A stretch of 64,000 nt of DNA. Source: Prevotella sp. BV3P1. Its GTDB lineage: Bacteria > Bacteroidota > Bacteroidia > Bacteroidales > Bacteroidaceae. Where the stretch lies: assembly GCF_000479005.1 (NCBI RefSeq), contig NZ_AWXC01000028.1:1-64000 (forward strand). Direction: 5' to 3'. The notes below the pieces were generated by a model, which worked only from the letters and a program-made list of their open reading frames with translations, was not told where the DNA came from and did not search any database. Shown here one piece after another: positions 28,192 to 36,827 of this stretch (position 1 is the stretch's first letter; every line of letters begins with the position of its first letter). Both the position numbers and the translations under genes were made by a program.

Positions 28192-29412
28192 CTATTGATA
28201 AGGCCAAGCAGGAACCCACGAAAGCCACGGAATTGACTTCCAATAACTATCTTCGGCTTGATAGTTTGTTGTCTCAAGGTCGCGTTGTTGTCCATTTCCT
28301 TCGATAACTAAAGCAAGTGTGCCATTGACAGGAGTGCTGCTCACGTTCCAAACCTTCGCCTCGCCCCTGCTGATAGCTCGTTTGGAGAATTCCTCGATGG
28401 TGAGCTGGCTGCCATAATACAGGGTGAGGTGACTCATCCACGCTCCTTGCTTCTCTGGATGAATGCCAACAATCATGTCTTGATAGTAACTGTAGTCGCC
28501 ACTATTCTTTGGTGTCAAGATGCCGATGTCGAAGTAGCCGTCTTGAGAGCCTCCCCAGCCCCAGTTGATATGTACTTTGCCTTCTGCATTATAACCATCG
28601 ATTACAAAAGCATGACCGTTTTCCCATTTCGAGTTGTTGCCCGAATAGTAAATGGAGCGTTTCTCAGACAATTCCTTATACACCATGTCCATCCATTCTT
28701 GTTCTGAATAGTAGTTGCGGGTGTAGCGGTTCATGTCAGGATTGTAGCCGAAATTGTTAATTGATGCGTTCTGTGCAGATTTTGTGTACGAAGAACTGAA
28801 GTTAGGTTTATAATCCATATTGACGGAAATGCCCACCTGTCGCATCAACTCTGACACAGCTTTGGCCTCTTCGTCAGTGTATTTTCCTTTTTCATAGATA
28901 GGCAACATCTTGTCCCACTGATAAGGGGATGCGGAAAAGTCGGCGGAGAGCGTCTCACCATTCATCGAATAACTGTTCGACCCTTTCCCCACAGTGGGAT
29001 ACTTGTAATAGCGCATTATCTGTGACATAGTGATTGCCACGCAGCCCACAAGATAGGGGTTGCCGTTAGCATTCTTTTGCACATCGTTGTTGAAGGGGGC
29101 TTCTTGTTGCCATCTGGTTTCTATGAGTGGGTCTACATGGTTGGGTAGGGGTGCCGATGGCGCGATGGTGCCACTGTAGCCATGTCAGCTGGCTAAACGC
29201 GAGGCTATGGCTGCGTTGGCCGCCCGTAAGTGCTATTGAAAGGCGGGATTGATGTTCGTGTCGTTGGTATATGGCTTGTTTGATACACCGACAACGGCTT
29301 CAATGGCGTCGTCGTTGGCCAATACCACAAAACCCGGCTAATGTGTCACAACGATGGTAATACATGCCTTTTTTACCGACATGAAACTATAAGGAAAAAT
29401 ATGTCTCGCCAT
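28192..29412 (-). pseudogene. C10 family (streptopain/interpain-like) cysteine protease pseudogene
   Basis: The longest open part (29082-28192) holds the C10 catalytic domain: Cys in YLVGCVAITMSQIMRYY, His in WENGHAFVIDGYN and the INWGWGG motif. Upstream in the same frame are the propeptide segment GFVVLANDDAIEAVVGVSNK and the usual lead-in DPLIETRWQQEAPFNND. They are interrupted by three stops at 29338-29340, 29233-29235 and 29185-29187. Near 28300 another frame (LSKEMDNNATLRQQTIKPK) may be the true C-terminal continuation, suggesting a further frameshift. Intact relatives are secreted proteases that cleave host proteins. The catalytic residues survive, so decay looks recent. Confidence 0.85.
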
Positions 29413-29774
29413 GCCGTCATGACCTCTCATCTTTTAACAACGAAAAACACAAAAGAATCTAAAAACGTTCCGCAAGGGATATTTTATAAAGGAACGTTAC
29501 GTTCTATCTAAAACAAAAACATCGTTGCAGCCTTTCACTTTTGACGAAAAATCGAAGAGAAACTACAACGCATTGATTTTCGCTTTTTCGTCAGAACGTC
29601 TACGTTTTTTGGTTTCTTTATATCATACGCACATTTTCGTGTTTTCTGTTTATTTCGTTGTTGATTTCTTCTACGCTGTTTACAACACCAAAATATATAA
29701 TGTTTAAATTAAAATAGCCATGGGCCGCGTCGAATGTTTTCTACAGAATCCATGGCCGATTCATCTTTATTTTC
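29413..29774. other. AT-rich gene-free region
   Basis: No gene seen. AACGTTCC (29464-29471) and GGAACGTT (29491-29498) form an inverted repeat with a 19-base loop; further ACGTT words lie nearby. A 60-codon frame at 29525-29707 has no credible features. Confidence 0.45.
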
Positions 29775-29782
29775 TATTTTTG
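29775..29782 (+). promoter_or_regulatory. -7 element upstream of a small membrane protein gene
   Basis: TATTTTTG matches TAnnTTTG, 26 bases before the ATG at 29809. Confidence 0.45.
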
Positions 29783-29808
29783 CAAGGTACAATATAAATA
29801 TTTAAGGT

Positions 29809-30012
29809 ATGGAAATCATAGCATTACTGGTGTTTATAGTCATTGCCCTTCTGGGCTGGGGGTGTGGTGTGCTGCACGACAAATGGTTCAATTACTGCCC
29901 AACAGCTGATGAGGAGGGTGCTTTTAACAGTGCCGCACACACCACGGATGGCGAGTTGAGCCTGAGGGATATTCTGAAGACCAACAGCATTAAAGGTTTT
30001 CAGGCCATCTGA
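29809..30012 (+). CDS. Small predicted membrane protein, function unknown
   Basis: A 67-residue product with a single N-terminal hydrophobic helix (MEIIALLVFIVIALLGWGCG), then a polar tail containing TADEEGAFNSAAHTTDGELS. Not recognised. A promoter-like element lies just upstream. It could be a small orphan gene or a relic in this decayed region. Confidence 0.45.
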   Translation: MEIIALLVFIVIALLGWGCGVLHDKWFNYCPTADEEGAFNSAAHTTDGELSLRDILKTNSIKGFQAI

Positions 30013-30092
30013 TAGCTCGCCTTTTTGAAGAGGTTGGTTTTCGCTGTTGTTCGTCTTTGTAATACATTGATAATAAATGCGCTAACTCTTTC

Positions 30093-30547
30093 ATGTTTAA
30101 TGATTTAATGCATCCAAAAACATGGCATACTTGGTTCCGAGGGAAAAATGCACGGCATAGAGCTTATGATTACATGGTCAGAAGATCAAAAAACTTGGAA
30201 TAGAAATTGCGGCCGTGAATCTAGATGATAAAGGAGTGCTAGTATACAAAGAAGTTGGCAATACATACACTTCCACGCATAATTATTTTGTTAGTAATAG
30301 TAATGAAGTTGAGTTTATACTTGGAGGTAAACGTCATACAGTATTGGCAACAGGACAAGTGCATACCCATCCTTCTTGGAATCCAACTCAGACTGAAAAT
30401 CCACTAGGGATAAGTGGGGCAGATATAAATTTGGCTAATAAATATTTTGATGGAATTATTAATATTTTGCTAGTCCCAACGAAACAATTATTCAAAGTCT
30501 CGGTAAATGGAAATGGACTGGCTTTTCCCGTAGAGAGAAAATGGTAA
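30093..30547 (+). pseudogene. JAB/MPN-like metalloprotease domain fragment, frameshifted (probable toxin tail)
   Basis: From the ATG at 30093 the frame reads MHPKTWHTWFRGKNARHRAY and then runs into TAG. After a one-base shift at the A6 tract (30188-30193), the continuation is KKLGIEIAAVNLDDKGVLVY. It then shows GQVHTHPSWNP and ISGADINLANKYF, the HxHP...SxxD pattern of JAB/MPN zinc proteases, and ends at 30547. Such domains occur as C-terminal tails of polymorphic toxins. Only about 150 residues are present and no delivery domain precedes. The GTG at 30215 could give a shorter product, but it would lose part of the domain. Confidence 0.6.
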
Positions 30548-30577
30548 GTTTTTTCATAATATTTTAAATTTAAAGGA

Positions 30578-31156
30578 ATGTATAAAGTTATATTTTTCTT
30601 AATATCGATCACTCTCTTATGTCTTTCATGTAACAATGAAGGCTATAAGGAGACAGACAGGTACATGGAGATAGACAATCAAGATTTGAAAAGGGAACTG
30701 GCTTTTTATGTTGACTCCTTGGATTCCATTCATAAAGGCGAGGACTATGTCATAAGAGTATATTGTCGGGACATCAGCAACATTCTGAAGCGATATACAA
30801 TATCCGATGAGATTGATTATGATTCGTGGAATAGATGTCCATATAATTTTAAAAGCAAAGTTCATGGTAAGGATATCTTGTTTGTGATGTGGACGGCGAA
30901 TCCGAGACAATCGCTGGCTATGAGCCCCGTTTTCAAATTAGATGACAAAAGCTTTGGCAAGGAGGTAAAGAAATACTTTCCAAAAATATACAAGAAATAT
31001 GGCTTGAAAGATTCTCGTTATCCTCAGATAATATACGAGCCAGACTTGATATATCTTACTTTTTTACGGAATAAGCTCATTGGAAAATATAGGAGTAGAG
31101 GATTGCCTGGAGACCATGTACCCGTCAACATTAATAAAAAAATAATATATATGTGA
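30578..31156 (+). CDS. Hypothetical lipoprotein downstream of the JAB-like fragment
   Basis: 192 residues with a lipoprotein signal (FLISITLLCLSC, lipid Cys at 18). The mature part contains RDISNILKRYTISDEIDYD and a Lys-rich KYFPKIYKKYGLKD. Family not recognised. It begins 30 bases after the toxin-like fragment, the usual place of an immunity gene, and periplasmic lipoprotein immunity proteins are known in Bacteroidetes. This role is inference. Confidence 0.65.
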   Translation: MYKVIFFLISITLLCLSCNNEGYKETDRYMEIDNQDLKRELAFYVDSLDSIHKGEDYVIRVYCRDISNILKRYTISDEIDYDSWNRCPYNFKSKVHGKDILFVMWTANPRQSLAMSPVFKLDDKSFGKEVKKYFPKIYKKYGLKDSRYPQIIYEPDLIYLTFLRNKLIGKYRSRGLPGDHVPVNINKKIIYM

Positions 31157-31289
31157 CATCAATCAATAGTCTGTTAAGTTTTTGTGGTTTGCGGCGTAAT
31201 AGACATTTGGTAGGCCGAAAAGCTCCAAATGTTCTTTATTTAACCCGTTGGTTGAATTAAATTAGAGCGAATTTGACTTGCCCGGTAGG

Positions 31290-31445
31290 CCTATAGAAAT
31301 GCACTCCCAATAAATTTAAATGTATTTGGAGGTTGGAATAATAGCACACCTAGAGGACACGGGATAGTTACAGGACCGACTATCATTGGTTTCATCACTG
31401 GTGCATGGGAAAAAAATAAAATTGAAAAAGGAAGTCTCAAGATTA
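31290..31445 (+). pseudogene. Short relic of a polymorphic-toxin-like protein
   Basis: An open frame without a start encodes NALPINLNVFGGWNNSTPRG, HGIVTGPTIIGFITGAWEKN and ends at a TGA. The Gly/Thr-rich strand pattern resembles junction regions before toxin tails, but no family was identified. It lies just upstream of the DUF4258-like frame. Confidence 0.35.
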
Positions 31446-31561
31446 GCTGAAATCGATAAACCTTTACAGTCAGTATACCCAGATTTTTCATAACTTGCGG
31501 AGTAAGATCGCTTTATAATGGTGCATATTCCGTCATAAATGAATTGTGGGCTAATTATAGA

Positions 31562-31817
31562 ATGTCCGCCATTAAACTTAATTTTACGAAACATGGTCTA
31601 GAAAGGGCCTTAAGCCTTGGCTTTACAGAAAAACGAATCAAAGAGATTATATATTATGGGAAAAAACGTTCCAATACGCAAAAGGTGGAAAATAAATACA
31701 AAATTTACTTATAAAGACAATATCGTTATATTAAACCATAATGGAAACGTAATAACCACTTTTAGTAATTTTGAAGGGGCGGGTAGTCTTCCAAGAGGAT
31801 ATTTTAAAGGATTTTGA
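31562..31817 (+). pseudogene. DUF4258-like (RelE-type fold) toxin domain, frameshifted
   Basis: From ATG 31562 the frame reads MSAIKLNFTKHGLERALSLG, then FTEKRIKEIIYYGKK, the typical KHGLERA...GFT...I...G pattern of DUF4258 proteins, which are predicted RNases of the BECR fold. Near 31706-31712 a one-base shift is needed to continue into YKDNIVILNHNGNVITTF and GAGSLPRGYFKGF, ending at 31817. It is followed after two bases by a probable immunity gene. An open lead-in (LYNGAYSVINELWANYRM) precedes the ATG, so this is probably the tail of a lost larger toxin. Confidence 0.6.
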
Positions 31818-31819
31818 TC

Positions 31820-32101
31820 ATGGAAAGAGTTGACAAATTAGTTAATGACATATTAAAGAAATGGAATCCATTAGAGGTTCCATCCGAAATAGCTGAGGAT
31901 GAGTACTCTTCATATGTTACATTTATAATGAAATACTCCCAAAATATAAATAGTATCTATTTATGCCCCAAAAAAATATTGACTGATTATATGGATATGG
32001 AAATTTCGAATCTCGAGGACGATGCAGAATTGGAACAAATTGCCAGAAGCATATATGAGGCGGTCTTGAGCGATGATGCATTTAAACAGACTATAGAATA
32101 G
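31820..32101 (+). CDS. DUF1871-like probable immunity protein
   Basis: 93 residues starting MERVDKLVNDILKKWNPLEV. The pattern LKKWNPL...AEDEYSSYVTFI resembles DUF1871 proteins, small helical proteins often encoded beside toxin tails. It is acidic and has no signal peptide, consistent with a cytoplasmic antidote to an RNase. It starts two bases after the DUF4258-like frame. An in-frame TTG at 31814 is less likely as start. The immunity role is inferred from position and family resemblance. Confidence 0.6.
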   Translation: MERVDKLVNDILKKWNPLEVPSEIAEDEYSSYVTFIMKYSQNINSIYLCPKKILTDYMDMEISNLEDDAELEQIARSIYEAVLSDDAFKQTIE

Positions 32102-32189
32102 ATGCTTTGTACCAGACTTTTATGAGGAGATGGTAGCTTTCGATATAATACAAAGAGCTTCATGGTTAATTTACAAAATATCGTACGTT

Positions 32190-32888
32190 ATGAAACATCA
32201 AGTTTACTTTTTGCCATTTGTTGTTTTTTATTTACTGATGTCTGGTTGCTCAATAAAACGAAGCGATACAGAAGAAGTTACCAATGACACTATAGTATGT
32301 AAGAAGAAAATTCAAGACCACCTTGTTAGGTATTGTACTTATGAATATTTTATAATTAATAAAGGTGACACCTCTGCATATTCATTTATATTTAGATCAG
32401 GACGCGCTTATCCTCATGATTGTAACATGGAGATTGTGAACTGGCCAAGGTACAAGCAGTATTTGATACCAAAAGATACTATAATATCTTGCTATGAACC
32501 AAATTATAAAGACTTTTTAAAGGAAATGGATTTATGTTTAAACGTCGCATTGAATGAGAAAGATTCTATAAATCTCAAACATATAGTCTTTCGCCTTGTT
32601 AATTGTACGGATATAGCTATTGAAACTTCAAATTTATTTTACAAGATGAGGAGAAAAGATCTTACTCATCAGAATATCTTAGATGCTTTGCAAAAGACTT
32701 CATTAAAAGAAGATTTCAATAGAATCCTTAAAAAATACAATTTACATATTGCGGACGAGAACTGTTATGAAGAGATATATCTTGTAAAAAAATCAGACTT
32801 CCTGAATATTAGTAACTATTCTAATAAAAAAGAAGTACCAGATTCCATCTTAGATGTAAACGTCAGTTTAAATATTGCTCATATGTGA
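32190..32888 (+). CDS. Hypothetical lipoprotein
   Basis: The ATG at 32190 gives MKHQVYFLPFVVFYLLMSGC, a clean lipoprotein signal with the lipid Cys at residue 20; an in-frame upstream ATG (32130) would bury it. The mature part (about 212 residues) contains FIINKGDTSAYSFIFRSGRA and many Lys/Asn/Asp residues, no known domain. Low GC, like its neighbours. It may be part of the toxin-immunity cluster, but nothing in the sequence proves this. Confidence 0.65.
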   Translation: MKHQVYFLPFVVFYLLMSGCSIKRSDTEEVTNDTIVCKKKIQDHLVRYCTYEYFIINKGDTSAYSFIFRSGRAYPHDCNMEIVNWPRYKQYLIPKDTIISCYEPNYKDFLKEMDLCLNVALNEKDSINLKHIVFRLVNCTDIAIETSNLFYKMRRKDLTHQNILDALQKTSLKEDFNRILKKYNLHIADENCYEEIYLVKKSDFLNISNYSNKKEVPDSILDVNVSLNIAHM

Positions 32889-33293
32889 TCCAATCATGAC
32901 TTCTGAGTGATTTAATCCTCCTCAGGGTAAGGGTCATTGTGGAACAAACGGCAGTTTGAGTCACAAAGACACACCTTGCCAGTATAAAGAAATGATACTT
33001 TTGTTGTTGGTATTACCTCCCAATATTTCCTGACCAAAGTTAAGACTGATCGACTTATTAGCTTCTTGACTTATCGACTGAGTTAAGTATGTAGTTTAAT
33101 GAGTGAGTCAATTTTGACCTGAGCTAAAACTAACTTACTGACCATCTGACTTATAGATTTACTTTATTCTTGATTATACTTTGTAAACGAGGGTGTGGCG
33201 TATTGAATGTTGGTAGGTAGTGGGGGGCTTTGGAATAGGGTTTTCCCTACGGTTTTATCGGGAAAATCCCCGCTGCATGAAAGTTTTGTTTGC
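32889..33293. other. Gene-free spacer with a Cys-rich minus-strand relic
   Basis: On the minus strand, 33070 to 32912 is open and encodes RKYWEVIPTTKVSFLYTGKV, then CLCDSNCRLFHNDPYPEED before TAA. It has no ATG and looks like the end of a lost protein. Degenerate GACTTAT-type words occur around 33050-33170, and GGGTTTTCCC (33238-33247) faces GGGAAAATCCC (33260-33270) just before the next promoter. Confidence 0.4.
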
Positions 33294-33301
33294 TATCTTT
33301 G
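33294..33301 (+). promoter_or_regulatory. -7 element of the glycine-zipper lipoprotein gene
   Basis: TATCTTTG matches TAnnTTTG. The leader to the ATG at 33414 is about 105 bases. Confidence 0.5.
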
Positions 33302-33413
33302 TAGTGCTGGAAAACGGGCCTGAAGATATTATTTGAGTCGTGTCCTGGCGTTAAGCTGAGGTCTGTTGGGTAGGCTTGACAGACGAAAATTCGGATTTAT
33401 AAATACAAGAAAC

Positions 33414-34265
33414 ATGAGAAGAGGTTTGGTTACAGCTGTTTGTGCCACGGTGCTGTTGAGTAGCTGCGGCACTTATACGGGTAGCGGTGCTTATACTGGC
33501 AGTACCCTTGGATCCGTTTTGGGAAGTGCTATTGGTGGTATCAGCTATGGCGCCCGTGGCAGTGATATCGGCACGATTGTCGGTATGGCGGGTGGTGCCA
33601 TCGTGGGTGGCGCCATTGGTGCGCAGGCCGACAAGAAGCGTCAAGCCGATTTGGAACAATATCAACGCGACAAGGAGGAACGTGCTTATCAGCGTAAGCA
33701 GCGCCGACAGCGCCAAAATGAACAGCGCGACGACCGCAGCTCTAATTACGAGCAGCAGGGCAAGGCGTATAGCGGCTTCGATGAAACGAATAGTGGTGAC
33801 GACCGCTTGTACGATTTCGAGGGCAGTGATTACACGGGTGATTACAGCGCACAGAAGCCCACCACCCATCTACCCGAGTCGTCAAGTGTGGAAAAATTGG
33901 CGAAGGGACTCAGCTATACCCCGGCCATCGAGATTCGTAACGCTCGTTTTGTAGACGACAATCAAGACAATGTCATTTCGCGTGGTGAAATCTGTAAGGT
34001 GATTTTTGAAGTGTACAACCGTGGCACTCAGACCTTGTACGACATCCAACCAACAGTGGTAGAGATGTCTGGCAATAAGCATCTGTCTATTTCACCCAGT
34101 CTGCATGTGGAGAAAATCGAACCGGGTGCAGGCATTCGGTACACGGCAGTGGTTCGCGCCAACAATAAGTTGAAAAAGGGAACGGCTAAGATTTGTGCGT
34201 CTGTCGTACAGGGAAACAAAGCCATCTCGAAGGTTTGCGAGTTTAATATTCCGACAAAGAAATAA
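33414..34265 (+). CDS. Lipoprotein with glycine-zipper segment and CARDB-like C-terminal domain
   Basis: The ATG at 33414 gives MRRGLVTAVCATVLLSSC, a lipoprotein signal; an in-frame start 48 bases upstream would extend it without reason. Residues about 25-75 are Gly-rich (VLGSAIGGISYGARGSDIG and GMAGGAIVGGAIGAQ), a glycine-zipper pattern seen in outer-membrane lipoproteins. Next comes a charged Gln/Arg coiled stretch, then a beta domain (FEVYNRGTQTLYDIQPTVVE) resembling CARDB. It is probably an outer-membrane-associated protein of unknown role. It has its own promoter and shares a terminator with the convergent pagL-like gene. Confidence 0.8.
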   Translation: MRRGLVTAVCATVLLSSCGTYTGSGAYTGSTLGSVLGSAIGGISYGARGSDIGTIVGMAGGAIVGGAIGAQADKKRQADLEQYQRDKEERAYQRKQRRQRQNEQRDDRSSNYEQQGKAYSGFDETNSGDDRLYDFEGSDYTGDYSAQKPTTHLPESSSVEKLAKGLSYTPAIEIRNARFVDDNQDNVISRGEICKVIFEVYNRGTQTLYDIQPTVVEMSGNKHLSISPSLHVEKIEPGAGIRYTAVVRANNKLKKGTAKICASVVQGNKAISKVCEFNIPTKK

Positions 34266-34346
34266 TCGAAAACCAGTCATCTATCGCACCATTGCAGTTC
34301 TCTTCCAGTTAGACAACATACTTATATTAGCCCGATGTGGGCAAGT

Positions 34347-34378
34347 AAATGCTGAGCAACAATTGTTGTTCGGCATTT
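34347..34378. terminator. Bidirectional hairpin between convergent genes
   Basis: AAATGCTGAGCAACAA (34347-34362) faces TTGTTGTTCGGCATTT (34363-34378) with one or two mismatches and almost no loop. T-rich ends on both strands fit bidirectional termination. Confidence 0.7.
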
Positions 34379-34400
34379 TTAATGAGGGTAAGAAACCGCA

Positions 34401-35624
34401 TTAGCGGCCTCGTTTGTGATGAAAGTGATAGCCAACGCCCAACATGAGGTGATTGGGTGTTTTGAAGTCGTATAAGCTATAACCGATGTTGAGGAAAACA
34501 GAATGCGCTACATCTACCTTCAAAGCCAGTGTTTGATACCATCCTTTGAGTTCGGCATGTGCATTGATGAGATTCTTTCCCATGCCCGCATCGATGGTGA
34601 AATAAGGCATTACAAACTCAGCCCTGGCAGAAAGCCCGAGAGACATTTGTCGGATGGCGGACGGACTCACAACATGATCCAGGTCGTTGTGCGATTCATT
34701 ATAGGCTACGGCGTAGTCTTCAATGTACAGATTCGAGCTGCTGTCGTACACGCCATCCAGCGAAATGCCGGCATTGAACCAGTGATTCAGGTTGTAGAGC
34801 GGGGTGAAGTTGAAACCTATCACGCCGTATCTGTCTGGCAAAGCTACGGGATTGCCATCCAAATAGATGCCCTGTTTGCGCCAGGCGCCATAAACCAAAA
34901 GGTCGTAGCTGATGTGCTTGTTGAACGGCGGAATGGCTCTTTTCGGAATCAGTTTGTCATTTTTACGATTCAGGTAGTAGGCCAGACTGACGCGTCCGCC
35001 TAAAATGTTGAGCCCGGCATTGGGTATTGAGGTGTTACCATTGGAGTAGTGGGAAAGTGAAATGCCTGCGTTTAAGTCCAGATGGTTGGAGAGTCGCCAC
35101 CTCAGATAGAAGTCGGCGTCGATATAGGCGGTCACTTTTGATCCTATGACCTTATTCTGTGGGTTGGTTTCCTGATTGTAAGGATGCCAATTGAAGGTAA
35201 GCCCCAGGTTCCATTCATAATTGAGCGACAGGCTGGAGGTGAATCTCTTGATGGGCGCACCCTGAAAGATAAAAGCCGACAGCGGGTTCCCCAATTGTGG
35301 ATTCAGGTTGTGGTAAGCCAAACCAATGCCTTGGTAAGCATCCTTGTACGTCTGTGCTTGCACACTGGCCTGTGGCATCTGAAAGGCATATTTCAGGCGA
35401 GTGGTGAAGGCATGGTTCATCGTTCGTCGCTCATCGTTAGCCCCTTTGAGGTACGGGTTGGTGTGCAAAATGGTCGATGGAACAACGTCCCATTCCAGTC
35501 GGTGAATGGTCTTCTGCTGCACTTGCAAGGTGTCAGCATCTTCTGCATGAACACTGTTGGCAAAAAGAGCAATCCATAGAATGCTCAATGAAAGCCTTGT
35601 ACCTGTCTGAAAAATGAGTTTCAT
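34401..35624 (-). CDS. PagL-type acyloxyacyl hydrolase (lipid A 3-O-deacylase family)
   Basis: Predicted outer-membrane beta-barrel enzyme that removes an acyl chain from lipid A. A signal peptide ends near ANSVHA (residue 27). The PagL signature is visible as SHYSNGN, with His192 and Ser194 as the likely catalytic pair, and NAGLN after it. Alternating strands ending in aromatic residues (LNIGYSLYDF, HLMLGVGYHFHH) fit a barrel. At 407 residues it is larger than PagL itself (about 170-190), as is usual for Bacteroidetes members. The promoter lies upstream at 35647-35654. Confidence 0.8.
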   Translation of the reverse strand: MKLIFQTGTRLSLSILWIALFANSVHAEDADTLQVQQKTIHRLEWDVVPSTILHTNPYLKGANDERRTMNHAFTTRLKYAFQMPQASVQAQTYKDAYQGIGLAYHNLNPQLGNPLSAFIFQGAPIKRFTSSLSLNYEWNLGLTFNWHPYNQETNPQNKVIGSKVTAYIDADFYLRWRLSNHLDLNAGISLSHYSNGNTSIPNAGLNILGGRVSLAYYLNRKNDKLIPKRAIPPFNKHISYDLLVYGAWRKQGIYLDGNPVALPDRYGVIGFNFTPLYNLNHWFNAGISLDGVYDSSSNLYIEDYAVAYNESHNDLDHVVSPSAIRQMSLGLSARAEFVMPYFTIDAGMGKNLINAHAELKGWYQTLALKVDVAHSVFLNIGYSLYDFKTPNHLMLGVGYHFHHKRGR

Positions 35625-35646
35625 GATGCGATGATGATTACAGCAA

Positions 35647-35654
35647 CAAAAATA
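35647..35654 (-). promoter_or_regulatory. -7 element of the pagL-like gene
   Basis: CAAAAATA on the plus strand reads TATTTTTG on the minus strand. Start would be near 35640, 16 bases before the ATG. Confidence 0.4.
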
Positions 35655-35835
35655 ATGAAAATGATTGGTTGTGGCAATAGAATGGAATTAAAAATCAATT
35701 TACCGTAGTCACTGCCGACATAAATGGAGGGTAGGGCGGTAGTAGCTTTGCTGTTGGCTTTGTGTGGCGTGTTAAATAATGCTAACAAAGAGCATAATAA
35801 GCGAAAAATAGTTGGTGGATATGCCTTTTGATACA

Positions 35836-35843
35836 TATATTTG
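35836..35843 (+). promoter_or_regulatory. Promoter of the SPFH gene
   Basis: TATATTTG matches TAnnTTTG and TTGG at 35812-35815 is a possible -33 box at 20 bases. This sets the SPFH start at the ATG 35878 rather than any upstream codon. Confidence 0.55.
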
Positions 35844-35877
35844 TGATATCAAAATAATATCAATAATCAACAAAATT

Positions 35878-36822
35878 ATGGAAAACAAAGAGTTTACTTT
35901 TAAGGGAATGAAGGTCAACGGATTCGTCATGTTATTCGTGTTTATAGCCATTTTCGCCTTGGGTGTGTTCCTTATTTCGGCTGGTGTCGACTCTTCGGAT
36001 GGGCAAATCGGGGCAGGTGTGAGTCTTTGCGTCACAGACTTGATCTTATTGATGGGCTTTGTGCAGATAGAACCCAATGAAGCTCGGGTGATGATGTTCT
36101 TCGGAAAGTATCGCGGAACCTTCTCGGAAGTGGGTTATTATTGGGTCAATCCATTTATCAGTACGAAGAAATTGTCTCTCCGTGCCAGAAACTTGAACGC
36201 CGAACCCATCAAGGTTAACGATAAAATTGGCAACCCTGTGATGATTGGGTTGGTGCTGGTTTGGAAGCTGAAGGATACGTATAAGGCGATGTTCGAAATC
36301 GATTCGCAGACCATGGCGCAAGGTCTTGGCATCTCAGTGGGTAAGGATGTGAGCAGCATTATGCGGGCTTTCGAGAACTTTGTGATGATACAGAGCGAGG
36401 CAGCCCTACGCCAAGTTGCTGGTCAGTATGCCTATGATAACAACGAATCCAATCAAGAAGAACTGACCTTGCGTGGTGGTGATGAGTCTATTAACAAGGA
36501 GTTGGAAATGAAGTTGGCCGAAAGATTGGAGATGGCCGGTATCGAAATCGTTGAGGCTCGTATCAATTATCTGGCTTATGCGCCCGAGATTGCAGCCGTG
36601 ATGCTGCGCCGTCAGCAGGCATCTGCCGTCATTATGGCCCGCGAGAAGATAGTAGAAGGAGCGGTATCGATGGTGAAAATGGCCATAGACAGGCTTTCCA
36701 GTGAGGGCGTTATCGATCTTGATGATGACAAGAAGGCGGCAATGGTAAGCAATTTGATGGTGGTTCTCTGTGGTGATGATACGGCTCAACCTGTTGTTAA
36801 CACGGGTACGTTGAACATGTAA
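35878..36822 (+). CDS. SPFH (band 7) domain membrane protein
   Basis: 314 residues. Two N-terminal membrane segments (GFVMLFVFIAIFALGVFLI and VSLCVTDLILLMGFV) are followed by the SPFH domain (QIEPNEARVMMFFGKYRGTF, NDKIGNPVMIGLVLVWKLKD) and an Ala/Glu-rich helix (ERLEMAGIEIVEARINYLAY, RRQQASAVIMAREKIVEGAV). Stomatin/prohibitin relatives assemble into membrane rings or cages. It is followed after five bases by a ribbon-helix-helix protein gene, so the two are co-expressed. Confidence 0.88.
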   Translation: MENKEFTFKGMKVNGFVMLFVFIAIFALGVFLISAGVDSSDGQIGAGVSLCVTDLILLMGFVQIEPNEARVMMFFGKYRGTFSEVGYYWVNPFISTKKLSLRARNLNAEPIKVNDKIGNPVMIGLVLVWKLKDTYKAMFEIDSQTMAQGLGISVGKDVSSIMRAFENFVMIQSEAALRQVAGQYAYDNNESNQEELTLRGGDESINKELEMKLAERLEMAGIEIVEARINYLAYAPEIAAVMLRRQQASAVIMAREKIVEGAVSMVKMAIDRLSSEGVIDLDDDKKAAMVSNLMVVLCGDDTAQPVVNTGTLNM

Positions 36823-36827
36823 GGCGA

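Noticed and set aside
29525..29707. 60-codon hydrophobic plus-strand frame
   Set aside because: It lies in very AT-rich sequence with no promoter or conserved motif; the hydrophobicity follows from T-rich codons.
35812..35877. N-terminal extension of the SPFH protein from an upstream in-frame codon
   Set aside because: The extension would cover the promoter -7 element, and the ATG at 35878 gives the usual family start.
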